The translations under genes were made by a program, and so were the position numbers. 64,000 nt of DNA from Actinostola sp. cb2023 (lineage: Eukaryota > Cnidaria > Anthozoa > Actiniaria > Actinostolidae), in contig JAUJYZ010000186.1 in the NCBI GenBank assembly GCA_033675265.1, forward strand, positions 1-64,000, read 5' to 3'. The notes beneath the pieces are model-generated. The model did no database searches, was not told where the DNA came from, and saw nothing but the letters and a program-made list of their open reading frames with translations. Within the stretch, counting starts at the first letter, position 1; each line of letters begins with the position of its first letter. Below are positions 13,601-21,523 of this stretch, piece after piece.

Positions 13601-16600
13601 TTCGATTCTCTAAATATTAGCAAAACTATTTTAACTAAGGTTGATAAACGAGATTTTGCTAATATTTAGAGGATCGCACATCTAAATCGAGTCGATAAAC
13701 TGTACAAAAGTTAGTGCGCTTGTACGGCAATTCACAGACAATGTACGAACATTTTGGTGACAGTAACATGAAGTACACCACGTGAGCTCTAGGGGCCAAT
13801 CGGTGAATTGGGGACACCTAAACTAAGCTTACCTGCAATGTCTTGATGTTTAGAAATAACATTCATTGGAATTAGAGCCCTCTGTAGACCCTCGTCTTTG
13901 GAAAACCAGCACTTGCACATGGCTTCGTAAATGTCGCCATTTGCGTCTTCGACGCTGATCTGATATCAATTAACAGTGAAAACAATGAATATATATTCAT
14001 TGACTATAGACACTATCATTTAACAAATTAACTGAATTCAAGAAGATCTGAAGATCTTAAAAACCTCAGTATATCCGGTCTATGGCAAATGTTGGAAGAC
14101 TGGGTTCGAGTGTTTTGATTGGCTGAATTAGTTACAAGATTTTCGAGGTGTTTATTGGGTTCAACTTTCTTTCTCCAGCTAGCACATTGGTCTTTTAGGA
14201 AATAACGCCATATAAATAAATCATTATTATTATTATATTATTTATAATAAAAACCATTATCGGACTCTGTCATAGTGAAATTTGTAAATAGAGATACCTG
14301 TTATAGAGTAAAGTTTTTGTAGAGCAGACGTTTCGGGATGTTGGCTACATCCCTTCGTTCAGTGAAGATCGATGTTGGTCACATGTTAGTTTAGTAGCAA
14401 TCGATTGTATAGTCTGGGCAAATCAATGCAATCGACACATGTGACCAACATCGATCTTCACTGAACGAAGGGATGTAGCCAACATCCCGAAACGTCTGCT
14501 CTACAAAAAACTTTGACTCTATAACAGGTATCTCTATTTACAAAAATATAATATTATTATTGGATATAGGCTATGCAGTTTTTTAAATTGGAGATAATAT
14601 GGTCAATATTTAAAAACTGCTACGTCAATGGTAACACTCGTACCCAGTCTTCCAATGCATTTGTCACATACCTGGTATACAGCAATTTCAAAAAATGTTG
14701 AAAACTGAATACTGCATACTGAATAGTGCATTCCTAGTGCGGGCCTCGTTATTTTGAAATAAAAAGTAAATATACAGCGATTTGTTCGCCATATGGAGCT
14801 AGTATATTGTTTCTGATGGAATACACAAAAAATAAAATAAATTAGTATTATTTATATTACTTTAGACAATAAAACACAAGTCCCATAATGCATTTCGGTC
14901 TTGGAATACACTATATTCAGTATCAACGTTTTTTGAAATTGCTGTATTCAAAAGTTTATATAAAATAAGCACCTTTTTCATGTTCCACCTGTCCAGTTTT
15001 CCATTTGCAGTCTTTTTGACAGCAAAACTACTTATTTTCCCAACGTTTTGCGCGTCGATGGTAAAGGTTGACACTCTAAAAGCGAGACAACGATCGTAAT
15101 GAAATTAGATTCTGCACAAGACACGAGATTATATAAATGATACGATATTATTATAGATAATCTATATAATAATGTTGTCACTGATTAAAGTGCTTATGAA
15201 GCTTATTTTTTTATTTTGAAAATCGATTACATATGAAGTGAATAGTGGGATGTTTCAGTATTTTGTGATTTGAGCTTCGCATTTGCGAGTTATAAAGGTT
15301 TGAAATCGTGATATGCCAATTCGGTGACGGCATTTGCTATAACTTATTTATATTTTTTCAAGTAGCATTCTTTTCTGAAATAGAAAAAAAGTTTAACATC
15401 ATTTATATAAGTTGTAGAAAACTTTTTTCCAGATTAAAAAAATGTCAATGATTTGCAAAGGGGCGCTTTTGTATAATAAATGATGCCTCCTTTGACGTCA
15501 CCGAATTAGCATATCACGATTTCAAACCTTTATAACTCGCAAATGCGAAGCTCAAATCACAAAACACTGAAACATCCCACTATTCATTTCATATGTAATC
15601 AATTTTCAAAATTAAATAATAAGCTTCATAAGCACTTTAAAGTACTTAGTCACATATGTTTCGGTTCAGATACTACAACCTTCATCAGTGGTAGTCAGTT
15701 CGTCTATGTAATGAAGGTAAACGTCTGTGACTAAGTACTTTAACCAGTGACAACATTATTATACAGCTATTTCCAAAAAGGTTGGTGAAGGTTTTGTTGC
15801 ATCTTGCATACCAAGCCCGAAATGTATTGTGGATCATAGATAAATAATGTCAGCATGCACATACAGAAGCAATTATGCCTGCTTCATATTGCGAAGACAA
15901 AGTTTGGAAAAATTCCCAGAGTCCATATTGCTGTGACCTTTCGCTGACTCCATTCACATCGCACATACTGCATTTCGGGCTTGGTATGCAAGATGCAAGA
16001 TGCAACAAAACCCCTTTTTTTGAAATAGTATATTATCTTACTATGCCTGATTACAAAATCAATAATTATATATGTATATATCTATATTACGTGTTTCTCT
16101 GGAAGGCATTGATGTCCCCCTTTAGTTCTTTAAACTCCGTTGTGTGTTTATCACCAAATAGTTTCACGAATACTTTATCGCCAGGTGCAGAGCCAGCGTC
16201 CAACCCCTCACTGGTTTTAACGGTTACTTTGTATGTCGTTCTTGGAAGTGCCCTGGCACAAACTGAAATGACGGTAAGATGTATACGTTAGCATAATGGA
16301 AAAGTGGATAATTGGAAGGAGAGAAGGAGGGATGGCTGAGTGGGATTATGGAAGGAGGCAGGGAGGATCCATAGCTCCTCCCCCATTCATGCCGCTTGCT
16401 CACCAATTCATGTTTACTGTCTCCTTCGCGACATCACCCAAACATCTCCCCCAACTTCTTCCCCAAAGTCTACCCCAACTTCTCCCTCAACTTTTCCCCC
16501 AATCTACCCTTACCTCCTCCCATCCCCCACTCCCTTCCCCCTCCCATATCTCTACTCGCCAATCCATACGTTACCTCCTCCTTTCCTGCCTCCCTTTCTT

Positions 16601-17017
16601 TCCTTGGTGAAGAAGTTTAGGGAATAAGGAAGGAGATGGACGGAGGTTGGTTGGTTGGTTGGATTATTGGTCAAGTGATTTGTTAATCAAGTAGTTTCAG
16701 CGCGAGCTACGCGCTCAACTTCAGGATCACAAAGTGCGTATATAGTCGTAATTACAACGTTAGTTAGTTTTTTTTCACTCTCTACGTAATAACGTCTATA
16801 TACTCATTAATTGCATGTAACCCTGAAGATGATCACGTAACTCGAAAGCTCGATTTATTTGAGTGTTTTACTATTCGTTTTATCGATTAACAGAATGAGC
16901 TAGTGAATGTATATTTATTCAATAGTAATCTAGTAGTCTATTGTAGTGAGCGTATTTGCACATCTTACCAATAAGGAGAAAACATCCAACTAAAACAAAC
17001 AAACGCCTCCCTGTCAT
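4331..17017 (-). CDS. Gene B: NOWA-like nematocyst wall protein with N-terminal PLAT domain (13 coding exons, 807 aa)
   Basis: Coding exons in transcript order (minus strand): 17017-16969, 16262-16091, 15075-14973, 13959-13833, 12684-12520, 11949-11692, 11164-10712, 8576-8415, 8051-7818, 6632-6496, 6152-6094, 5990-5821, 4665-4331. All junctions are GT/AG and in phase; the sum is 2424 nt, exactly 807 codons plus stop. Order of domains: signal peptide (1-20), PLAT (about 21-150), Ser/Thr/Pro linker (151-291), CAP/SCP (292-442), C-type lectin (443-574), unrecognised domain (575-696), minicollagen CRD, (YPSP)n stretch, second CRD (697-807). CAP plus C-type lectin plus minicollagen CRDs is the architecture of Hydra NOWA, a disulfide-crosslinked protein of the nematocyst capsule wall; the PLAT head and only two CRDs differ from it. 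Role in capsule wall assembly is inferred from that family. The exon model has not been tested against transcripts. Confidence 0.9.
4860..5307 (+). pseudogene. Penelope-like retroelement remnant: GIY-YIG endonuclease end, frameshifted
   Basis: An open stretch encodes a GIY-YIG nuclease-like segment: VYKIKCSEC, VYYGQTGRSMKTRTSEH and SKIAQHSNETGH match the C-terminal endonuclease of Penelope-like elements. In an A-run near 5180 the frame shifts, and the expected continuation (RLFLEAWFTGQD) lies in another frame up to a stop at 5305-5307. The reverse transcriptase is absent, so this is a 5'-truncated, dead copy. It sits antisense in the last intron of gene B. A hammerhead-like hairpin follows 80 bp downstream. 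Confidence 0.8.
5388..5421 (+). ncRNA. Hammerhead-ribozyme-like motif of Penelope element
   Basis: CTGATGA is followed by one A, a perfect 7-bp stem (GGCCATT/AATGGCC) and GAAACGTC. These are the conserved core boxes of hammerhead ribozymes, which are known in Penelope-like elements. The palindromic ACGT after GAA could form helix III between two copies. The extra A between core and stem II is not canonical and may reduce activity. Confidence 0.5.
5519..5722. mobile_element. MITE-like inverted-repeat element
   Basis: Termini AGAGTACCGAAGTG at about 5526 and CACTTCGGTACTCT near 5718 are inverted, and the complementarity continues inward through TGACGTCA and the TATCAACTTTCG segment. No ORF. 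It lies in gene B's last intron. Confidence 0.7.
5821..6632 (-). CDS. Gene B exons 10-12: unrecognised about 120-aa extracellular domain
   Basis: Exons 6632-6496, 6152-6094 and 5990-5821 join in phase between the C-type lectin and the CRD exon. The product starts PITYKITLLVEHQDAPIN, has a helix-like middle (MNELAALQGKPLEFVGD), then DGGYYVSVYLRQPSG, an Asn-rich stretch and a final CVNIVC pair. I do not recognise the family. The amphipathic strand - helix - strand order could fit a small SEA- or ferredoxin-like fold, which is only a guess. Asn-x-Ser/Thr sites (NNT, NAT) suit a secreted glycoprotein. It occupies the place between lectin and CRDs where NOWA has no named domain. Confidence 0.8.
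6297..6590. repeat. Three tandem copies of an exon end plus donor site (gene B exon 10)
   Basis: A unit of about 100 bp containing the last roughly 90 coding bases of exon 10 and its donor is present three times. The copy joined to the real exon ends AAAG|GTAAGC. The middle copy keeps the same donor. The outermost reads AAAGTTAAGC, so its GT donor context is damaged. Only the first copy is needed for the reading frame; the others are cryptic. Confidence 0.85.
6680..7133. repeat. Minisatellite, 32-bp unit (CTAGTAGAGACTGATAGGGA)
   Basis: About 14 tandem copies ending in CTAGTGGTTAAA. Variants alternate GATAGGGACTAG, GACAGGGACTAG and GATAGGGACCAG, showing unequal spread of subtypes. It lies in the gene B intron between the lectin exons and exon 10. 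Confidence 0.92.
7362..7758. mobile_element. Inverted-repeat element (MITE-like), about 400 bp
   Basis: The arm starting TTAGCCATTTCAAAAACGAG at 7362 is repeated in reverse complement ending near 7758, with more than 100 bp of near-complete pairing. The central region has an internal palindrome around the motif GGACAAGCGTCCCCCG. No ORF. Confidence 0.8.
7818..8576 (-). CDS. Gene B exons 8-9: C-type lectin domain
   Basis: Exons 8576-8415 and 8051-7818. Recognisable lectin landmarks in order: first Cys pair region (ECLPGFSNNGRSC), FHEVAVSWESAIAMC, the WIGFNDR motif, YQWTDGT, EPTGLGENCV, and the closing WKDKKCSEEFPAICRM. The usual Ca-binding EPN or QPD triplet is replaced by EPT, so classical mannose or galactose binding is uncertain. 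The donor of the first exon (G|GTTGGT) is weak, but it is the only one that keeps phase and gives FINGMIAGKKSDV. The domain follows directly on CAP with no linker, as in NOWA. Confidence 0.9.
8590..10249. other. Long intron of gene B without recognisable gene
   Basis: Part of the intron between the CAP and lectin exons. Contains AT-rich unique sequence, a short ATT microsatellite near 9441, and near 9960-10030 a GCGCAATATAAATATTAAA(TTATTATT) end that resembles a SINE-type tail. A 142-codon open frame at 9383-9811 has no domain, is matched by an equally long frame on the other strand, and is not supported. Confidence 0.5.
10250..10412. mobile_element. MITE-like inverted repeat, about 160 bp
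   Basis: AATACACCATTTCACGGTTC at the left pairs with the right end GAACCGTGAAGTGGTGTATT; pairing extends about 50 bp inward with a few mismatches (ACCATTGTTC segment). No coding content. Confidence 0.8.
10431..10667. mobile_element. Inverted-repeat element with 75-bp arms carrying hammerhead-like cores
   Basis: Arms 10431-10505 and 10593-10667 are near-perfect reverse complements beginning TGACAAAACTTTTTGTATCT. Each arm ends with CTGAAGA, a GGGC/GCCC hairpin and CGAAAGC, so both strands carry a hammerhead-like CUGANGA...GAAA core facing inward. A GT-rich spacer separates them. Confidence 0.8.
10712..11164 (-). CDS. Gene B exon 7: CAP/SCP (PR-1-like) domain
   Basis: A single 453-nt exon, acceptor TTCTATGTAG, donor ACAG|GTATAT. 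CAP features: ILHGINALRLLHGAGPV (the N-terminal helix with the family's R..H), then an Ala/Lys-rich helix, an acidic loop (VVDDDDSENGYGLSIC), KKCVSAWYMTVKDYDW, FARLVWKGTTHIGIG (the family's F..vvWk.t..iGcG motif) and YVVVYFDPPSNN (the closing YxPxGN motif). The His in WKGTTHIG and the first-helix His are kept; the usual GENI is degenerate (NGYG). CAP domains are secreted cysteine-rich folds. Here it has few cysteines, as in NOWA-type proteins, so a structural role is more likely than a venom role. Confidence 0.9.
11165..11239 (-). repeat. Tandem duplication of CAP exon start with its splice acceptor
   Basis: About 75 bp covering the end of the intron and the first 50 coding bases of the CAP exon is present twice. 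Acceptors CATAGAAA..., read on the minus strand as TATGTAG|ATCTGG, occur before 11239 and before 11164. The spacing is 75 nt, a multiple of three, and the frame between them is open, so use of the upstream acceptor would add 25 residues (DLAKEILHGINALRLVHN and following). Confidence 0.85.
11692..12684 (-). CDS. Gene B exons 5-6: Ser/Thr/Pro-rich linker
   Basis: Exons 12684-12520 and 11949-11692 join PLAT to CAP. The first encodes SPTKGA-type repeats (SPTKGASPTKGA), the second a Ser/Thr/Pro/Lys-rich segment (NQKPSSKPTSGTS). Such stretches are usually O-glycosylated, extended spacers. Both exons are phase 1-1, so they can be skipped without breaking the frame. Gene A has a much longer segment of the same composition at the same place. 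Confidence 0.85.
12091..12286. mobile_element. MITE-like inverted repeat, 196 bp
   Basis: ATAGACCTCTTTAGCTTGTA at the left pairs with the right end AAGCTAAAGAGGTCTAT; arms of about 65 bp include the shared ATCACATGATCTGAAATGG segment. Located in the intron between the two linker exons. Confidence 0.85.
12733..12922. mobile_element. MITE family 1 (ends TATACAGCTATTTCAAAAAA), copy 1
   Basis: Inverted ends TATACAGCTATTTCAAAAAA and its complement, with internal GGTTGGTGAAGGTTTTGTTG. Related copies are at 14682-14946 and 15765-16031, all in gene B introns. Confidence 0.85.
13260..13310. repeat. Short tandem repeat CCGAGTCCCAT
   Basis: Four to five copies of an 11-bp unit (ATCCGAGTCCC) in the gene B intron. 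Confidence 0.8.
13474..13809. mobile_element. Long inverted-repeat element, 336 bp
   Basis: Arms of about 150 bp: CACCGATTGGTCCCTAGAGC at the left matches the complement of the right end. Internal landmarks CTAACTTTTGTACAG and GATTTAG pair likewise, so the whole element folds into one long hairpin. It ends 24 bp before the PLAT exon 13833-13959. Confidence 0.88.
13833..16262 (-). CDS. Gene B exons 2-4: PLAT/LH2 domain
   Basis: Exons 16262-16091, 15075-14973 and 13959-13833. PLAT landmarks: TTYKVTVKTSEG, GDKVFVKLFGDK (second strand), TEFKELKG, VSTFTIDAQNVGKISSFAVK, DRWNMKKISVED and the CxC end (YEAMCKCWFS). Intron phases 1-2-0-1 match the PLAT modules of genes A and C, and the middle exon is 103 nt here and in both gene A modules. 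PLAT is a beta-sandwich used for lipid or protein contact. Presence at the head of a NOWA-like protein is unusual as far as I know. Confidence 0.9.
14083..14664. mobile_element. MITE family 2 (ends TTGGAAGACTGGG), copy interrupted by another element
   Basis: Ends GGCAAATGTTGGAAGACTGG and CCAGTCTTCCAATGCATTTG are inverted. An uninterrupted relative is at 18706-18937. The copy here is split by an ATT microsatellite and the inverted-repeat element 14281-14543. Confidence 0.8.
14281..14543. mobile_element. Nested inverted-repeat element with hammerhead-like cores on both strands
   Basis: Arms start TTTGTAAATAGAGATACCTG and end in its complement. Each arm contains GAAACGTC beside a GGGATGT/ACATCCC stem and CTGAACGA, a hammerhead-like core with an insertion relative to CTGANGA (14327-14362 minus, 14461-14496 plus). 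Confidence 0.8.
14682..14946. mobile_element. MITE family 1, copy 2 (diverged)
   Basis: Ends TATACAGCAATTTCAAAAAA and AAATTGCTGTA, with GTTGAAAACTGAATACTG and its complement internally; an AT-rich stretch lies in the middle. It ends about 25 bp from PLAT exon 14973-15075. Confidence 0.75.
15168..15764. mobile_element. Inverted-repeat element, about 600 bp, with an inner hammerhead-like hairpin
   Basis: Left arm AATAATGTTGTCACTGATTA through GGTGACGGCA pairs with the right part (GACGTCACCGAATTAG through CCAGTGACAACATTATTATA). The right arm is interrupted at about 15641-15740 by a short inverted repeat (AAGTACTTAGTCACA...TGTGACTAAGTACTT) holding CTGATGA...GAAACATATG on the minus strand (15658-15688). 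Confidence 0.8.
15765..16031. mobile_element. MITE family 1, copy 3
   Basis: Begins TATACAGCTATTTCCAAAAA and ends TTTTTTTGAAATAGTATA; shares about 100 bp (ACCAAGCCCGAAATGTATTG) with copy 1 at 12733. It abuts the preceding inverted-repeat element. Confidence 0.82.
16823..16848 (+). other. Weak hammerhead-like core
   Basis: CTGAAGATGATCACGTAACTCGAAAGC has the core boxes CTGAAGA and GAAA but a poor stem II. It ends a small repeat, beginning near 16699 (GCGCGAGCTACGCGC), in the first intron of gene B. Confidence 0.35.
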
Positions 17018-17024
17018 AGTTCAC
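16969..17024 (-). CDS. Gene B exon with start codon: signal peptide
   Basis: Acceptor TTTTATTGCAG is followed by seven untranslated bases and ATG at 17017. The 16 codons (MTGRRLFVLVGCFLLI) are a clear signal peptide; donor ATTG|GTAAG gives phase 1 and joins V-CARALP. The acceptor just before the ATG implies at least one upstream non-coding exon, which I cannot locate. The layout is the same as in gene A (49 coding nt, acceptor followed by GTGAAC). Confidence 0.9.
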
Positions 17025-18705
17025 CTGCAATAAAAATAAAATGCTTGATGATGAATATGATGATGACAGTGGGAGTGGTTGGATGGTTGTGGTGGTAATA
17101 ATAGTATAAATTGATCATATATCTGCGCGTATTAGTTTCAGTTTTGGCCACCAGATTAAGATTATTTTTACAGCAGGTATTTTCACTGCATTTTTTTAAG
17201 CATTTCTCTTCCATTACGTCATTTCAACAAAATGGTTTCTACATAAGATTTCAAGGTTTATATTACAAACAAATTTCCATATATTCTTAACTGGGGAAGA
17301 ATAGAGATACAGTGCCACAATTTATGTAAACCTAAGATAATAAAATGAAAAAAATTAAAGATTATTTTCTCGAAATTATAATGTTAAAACTACAATCCTT
17401 ATGAAAGTATCATTTAATTTCTCGAATACATGTTTTTGAGACGTTTGTTGGTATCAAATATAGCATTCTGGAACAAATAAAGAAGAATTTGATTGTTGAT
17501 TTTGAATTAGTTTTTTAGTTTGACAAAATCTGAAAAGTTTTTTTTTTTCTATTTTAAAATTATATTAATTATTATCTAAGAGTTTATCAGATGGTTGTAA
17601 CGTTTCCTTCTTTGACCTGACGCAAGTATTAAAATCAAATAAATATCAAAATAAACAATAATATAATACTGGATAATGATTTTGTAAGTCATATAACAAA
17701 TACGGTTTCAAGATGTTAAGATTTACTATCAGTTTGACCTTAACTTTCTTGTTTAAGGATCACCTATTCCTTTTATATTAAATAAGCTCATTGACATGAA
17801 AAACGTTTGCGCGTTTTAAAGCGTCGGGATAAAACTGCTTCATCCAGAACATGAAATGATATAATTGTTCTTTAAGAAGATATATTTTCCGATGTTAGAG
17901 TCTTGGAAACGATTCTCCTTACATCGCTTTCGCGAATCAAAGTTTCATGTCATCCCTGTTCTCGTTCTTCTTACCTAACAACGCCAAGCCCTTGTCACTT
18001 GTTGACTCTTTCAATAGGTGACCCACTTGAAACTGTACTTGAAAAATGAACTACTTAAGAGCCCTCTTTTCCCGGCGCTAAGTATTGAACCACCAGTTTA
18101 TCCTCTGAAAATATTTTGACTCGATGGTAGTCGGTTTAGACAAAACGTCATGAATTTATTATCAACTAGTCACCAGGTACTGAATACCACCCACATTCCA
18201 ATACCAAAAACGTGTATTATATTTCCTCTTTACTTTGTACTATATAATAATGGATACATTTGCTGTAAGAAATATGTTCATGGTTTTATTTAGTTAAGCG
18301 ACTTGGCAATAAAATTAACGTTTTCTTGGCGTTTTGTTTGAAGTGTTGTAGCGACTACCATCAACGTTCCTTGTGGTATATTCATCATATAATACAGGGC
18401 AGTATTCGCTTATAGTTGAGCACCTGTCTAGGTTCGCAGGTATCATTAGATCAGAATCTTATCTCTAGGACTTCCAGGTACCCGATCTTAAGGACGCCAC
18501 AGGAATCCCGCAAATAAAAATTTATACCACAGGAAACCCATGGATAAATAGAGTTTTCCTACGGCGGCCATCTTGTGGGTCAGAACAATAGAATGTCAAG
18601 ATGGTTGCCATAGGAACCCTCCATGGAAGATTTCCTAACTTACTCTATTCTAATTTATTCTATGATGGTTTTGCGCTTTGCTGCTTCTCCCGGTCAGTGA
18701 CTAGA

Positions 18706-18937
18706 CATTGGAAGACTGGGTACGAGTGTTATAACCATTGAGATAGCAGTTCTTAAATGTTGACAATATTATCTCCAATTTAAAAGCTGTATAGCCTATC
18801 CAATGTGCTGGAGAAAGAACGTTGAATCCATTCAAGTAATATTTCCTATAGTCTTTCATCGAGGGCAAACACCTCGAAAAACGTGGAACTAATTCAGCCA
18901 ATCAAAACACTCGAACTTAGTCTTCCAACATTTGCCA
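18706..18937. mobile_element. MITE family 2, intact copy
   Basis: Ends ATTGGAAGACTGGGTACGAG and CTTAGTCTTCCAACATTTG are inverted. The interior (TATCTCCAATTTAAAAGC; TCAGCCAATCAAAACACTCG) matches both halves of the split copy at 14083-14664. Confidence 0.85.
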
Positions 18938-19055
18938 CCGTCCGGTTCTCATATATCCCATCATTTCTTTAGGCTTCCGAGCGTGATAGCGAGTTCACGG
19001 GGAACAAAATATTTGGAGCAAATTGATAAAATTTAGCCGGAGAACGAAACTAATA

Positions 19056-19227
19056 CAGTCGAACCTCTCCACAACGGCCACCTCGGGACAGCATGTTGAG
19101 GCCGTTGTGTAGAGGTGGCCGTTGTAGGGAGGTTTTAAAAACGAATAAATGTATGTACTTGCTGGTGGTCGGGGAAAAAAACACCCTGGCCGTTACAGAG
19201 AGGTTGCCTTTAGTGGAGGTTCAACTG
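19056..19227. mobile_element. Tigger/pogo-like MITE with TA target duplication
   Basis: Ends CAGTCGAACCTCTCC and GGAGGTTCAACTG flanked by TA on both sides. The interior repeats GGCCGTTGT motifs. This terminal sequence type is characteristic of Tigger/pogo (Tc1-mariner) non-autonomous elements. No transposase. Confidence 0.78.
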
Positions 19228-19887
19228 TATAAAAAAAACACTTTCATTGTGTGTTTTTTTTTTTCATTTTACAGTATGAAACTAATATCCGCAGTTTAGT
19301 GGTTGATCTCTTGCTAGCTTCTTTACAAACCAAAATCTATTTGTACATTTACAGGGCTTTTGTGCAGCAGCTCTTCCTGGAAATATGGCCAATAAAGTTG
19401 CTGAACATGAAGGTACTGACTAAATACTGTTTTTTGGGGAGGGGGGGGGAGGGGAGGGGAGGGTAGAGAGCGGGAGGAATGGTAGGGGAGTAGGAGAGTC
19501 GAAAAACCGCGCTTATGTCCCTTGTTAACCTCCTCCGCAGGCAACTCTAAAATACTCTATCAGATGGGTCCATAACAAAGAGATCCCGATCTCCCAGAGA
19601 AAGGGTTTGCATGCGGAGGAGGCTAGTCCCTTGTATCCCTTGTTTATCCTCTTTCGCCTCAGAAGGTTAATCTGTTTGAAGAATAATAACCGTATATTGG
19701 TTCTTCAAAGAGGTTAACAAGAAGCTGCGCGATCTATATATAGTATAATATATATCTTCCAAAATAGTTAACCCTCGTATTCTGTAATCACTAGAAATTC
19801 TTAACCACAAAAATCACTTGGTAAACAAACTAACGCGTGGTGTATCGTTGTCATTTTATTACCATTTAACATAATCGTTAAGCTACA

Positions 19888-19893
19888 TTTATT
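19888..19893 (-). terminator. Candidate polyadenylation signal of gene A (AATAAA)
   Basis: AATAAA on the minus strand about 150 bases beyond the gene A stop codon. A second AATAAA lies about 30 bases further on. Confidence 0.5.
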
Positions 19894-20041
19894 CCAATAT
19901 GGGATATCCTTACTGCTAATACGTAAAAGCCATGTGATATTGACACACAATCAGGTCAATCACTAATATTTCGTCCATTTCATTATTTGTAGCACGTTGG
20001 TGTTAGTAGCCATGACCTTATTAGGAGAACAGCTAGAATAC

Positions 20042-20082
20042 TTATTTAGACCTGAACTTGTGCCTTCTAGTAACCGCAGCTC
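20042..20082 (-). CDS. Gene A last exon: basic C-terminal tail
   Basis: Acceptor GATGTATTACAG, then codons [12 protein letters not shown] and TAA at 20044-20042. It completes the phase-1 junction after VING. The acceptor tract is weak, so an alternative last exon is possible, but the total frame closes exactly. Confidence 0.65.
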
Positions 20083-21491
20083 CTGTAATACATCAAAGAT
20101 AGAATTTGATATTAGTATTTTATTTCATTTGTTTTCTTCATTTCATCCCATTCATTTGCTTCCCTCGTCTCCTTCGTTTTTTCGGTTGTTCGTTCCTTGT
20201 GTCCTTCCCTCTTTTTCTCTTTTCCTCTTCTCCTCGTTTCCTCTTTTCCTCTTTTCCTCTTTTCCGCGTTTCCTCTTTCTTCCTTTCTTTCTTTCCTACC
20301 TTTCTTTCCTACTGCCTTCCATCCTTTCTCAGTACTATTTGTATTTAGGTTATACTCTCGTATTCTATAGCGCTTTCATCGTGAATATTTGCGCACATAT
20401 ATTTATATATATGTGTTTACATACGGGCTCTGCGACAAAACCACAGCTGGATATGGTTTGTACATCCCAGGCACGTGATCAATTCACTGTAAGAGGGCTT
20501 TTGGAAGAATCGTTTGTCATTATTGATTACTTACCTCCATTGATAACGTTTGATGTTAAAGCAGTTTTTATCAGTCCAACATCCTTAGCTAACAAACACT
20601 TGCACATAAATTCATAAACCTTGCCTTGGGGATCGCGCACTTCTATCTGTTGACGAAAGGTTAGAACAATCTAGCTAGGACTTCTTCACAGTTTTTTGAA
20701 AATGTAGGACGCACGAAACATTTTTTTTGAAATTGGTGTATATTTGTATTCATAGTGTATAGAAAATAAGTTTCTATGCAGGCGTATGAGATGCCTCCTA
20801 CCTTTTGAATGTACCAGTCCGTTTTTGGTCCATTCACCTTTCTCTTTATAGACATGTGATCTAGTGAGTCAATGTCCTTAGCTTTGACGTCAAATACTGC
20901 TTCACTGTAAAGGAAATAAGTTTTTACCACATTTGTCAAATTTCTCGCGCGCTGATTGGATAAGAGCCATTGACGCATAGAATGACGCTCGCGCACGGAA
21001 CGAGTGCGCGCTCGAATCAGTTTTTCTTTGAAATTCCTTTTTCGTTTTGGGAGCTTTTTCCGCTTTTCTGAGTAAATATTGTTGTAAAAAAACAAATCGA
21101 ACATGGTTTTCCATTGTCTGTACTCGCTACCCTCGTTGTTCCACTTGAGTTTTGAACATTTTATGGCGTCATCCGTTGTCGATAAGAGTACAGACAATGG
21201 AAAACCATGTTCGATTTGTTAAATTCAAACCATTAAATTATTCGAGAATATTCCTGTCTAGATTTCTTTTAAATAATCGCGAAAATTAACAGCCCTGCAT
21301 GCCGAAACAATCCATGAATCAGTAGTATTTTTGAATAGTGCTATGTCTATTGTTTCATCAGTGCTATTTAGTAATTTAGTAATTAATTAATTAGTGCTAA
21401 TTATTAAGTGCCGTTTCACGGTACTCTAGCCACGAAAATAAGCGCAAGGTGTACCACATTGTTTTAGTACTATTATTTATTAGTAGTAGTA

Positions 21492-21523
<32 letters not shown>

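Larger units (their letters stand above)
17025..19887. other. Intergenic DNA between gene A and gene B
   Basis: Should contain the promoter and 5' non-coding exon of gene B (minus strand). I see no convincing promoter motif. 17230-18700 is AT-rich unique DNA without long ORFs. 18706-18937 and 19056-19227 are MITEs. 19438-19470 is a G-rich run. Confidence 0.5.

Noticed and set aside
16296..16627. Pro/Ser/Leu-rich frames of 74-104 codons
   Set aside because: CCCCAACTTCTCC-type pyrimidine-rich repeat in the first coding intron of gene B; several frames open, none with splice support.
19997..20617. 206-codon plus-strand ORF
   Set aside because: It runs antisense through the last two coding exons and the TTCCTC-rich last intron of gene A; the Phe/Ser/Leu run is a simple repeat.
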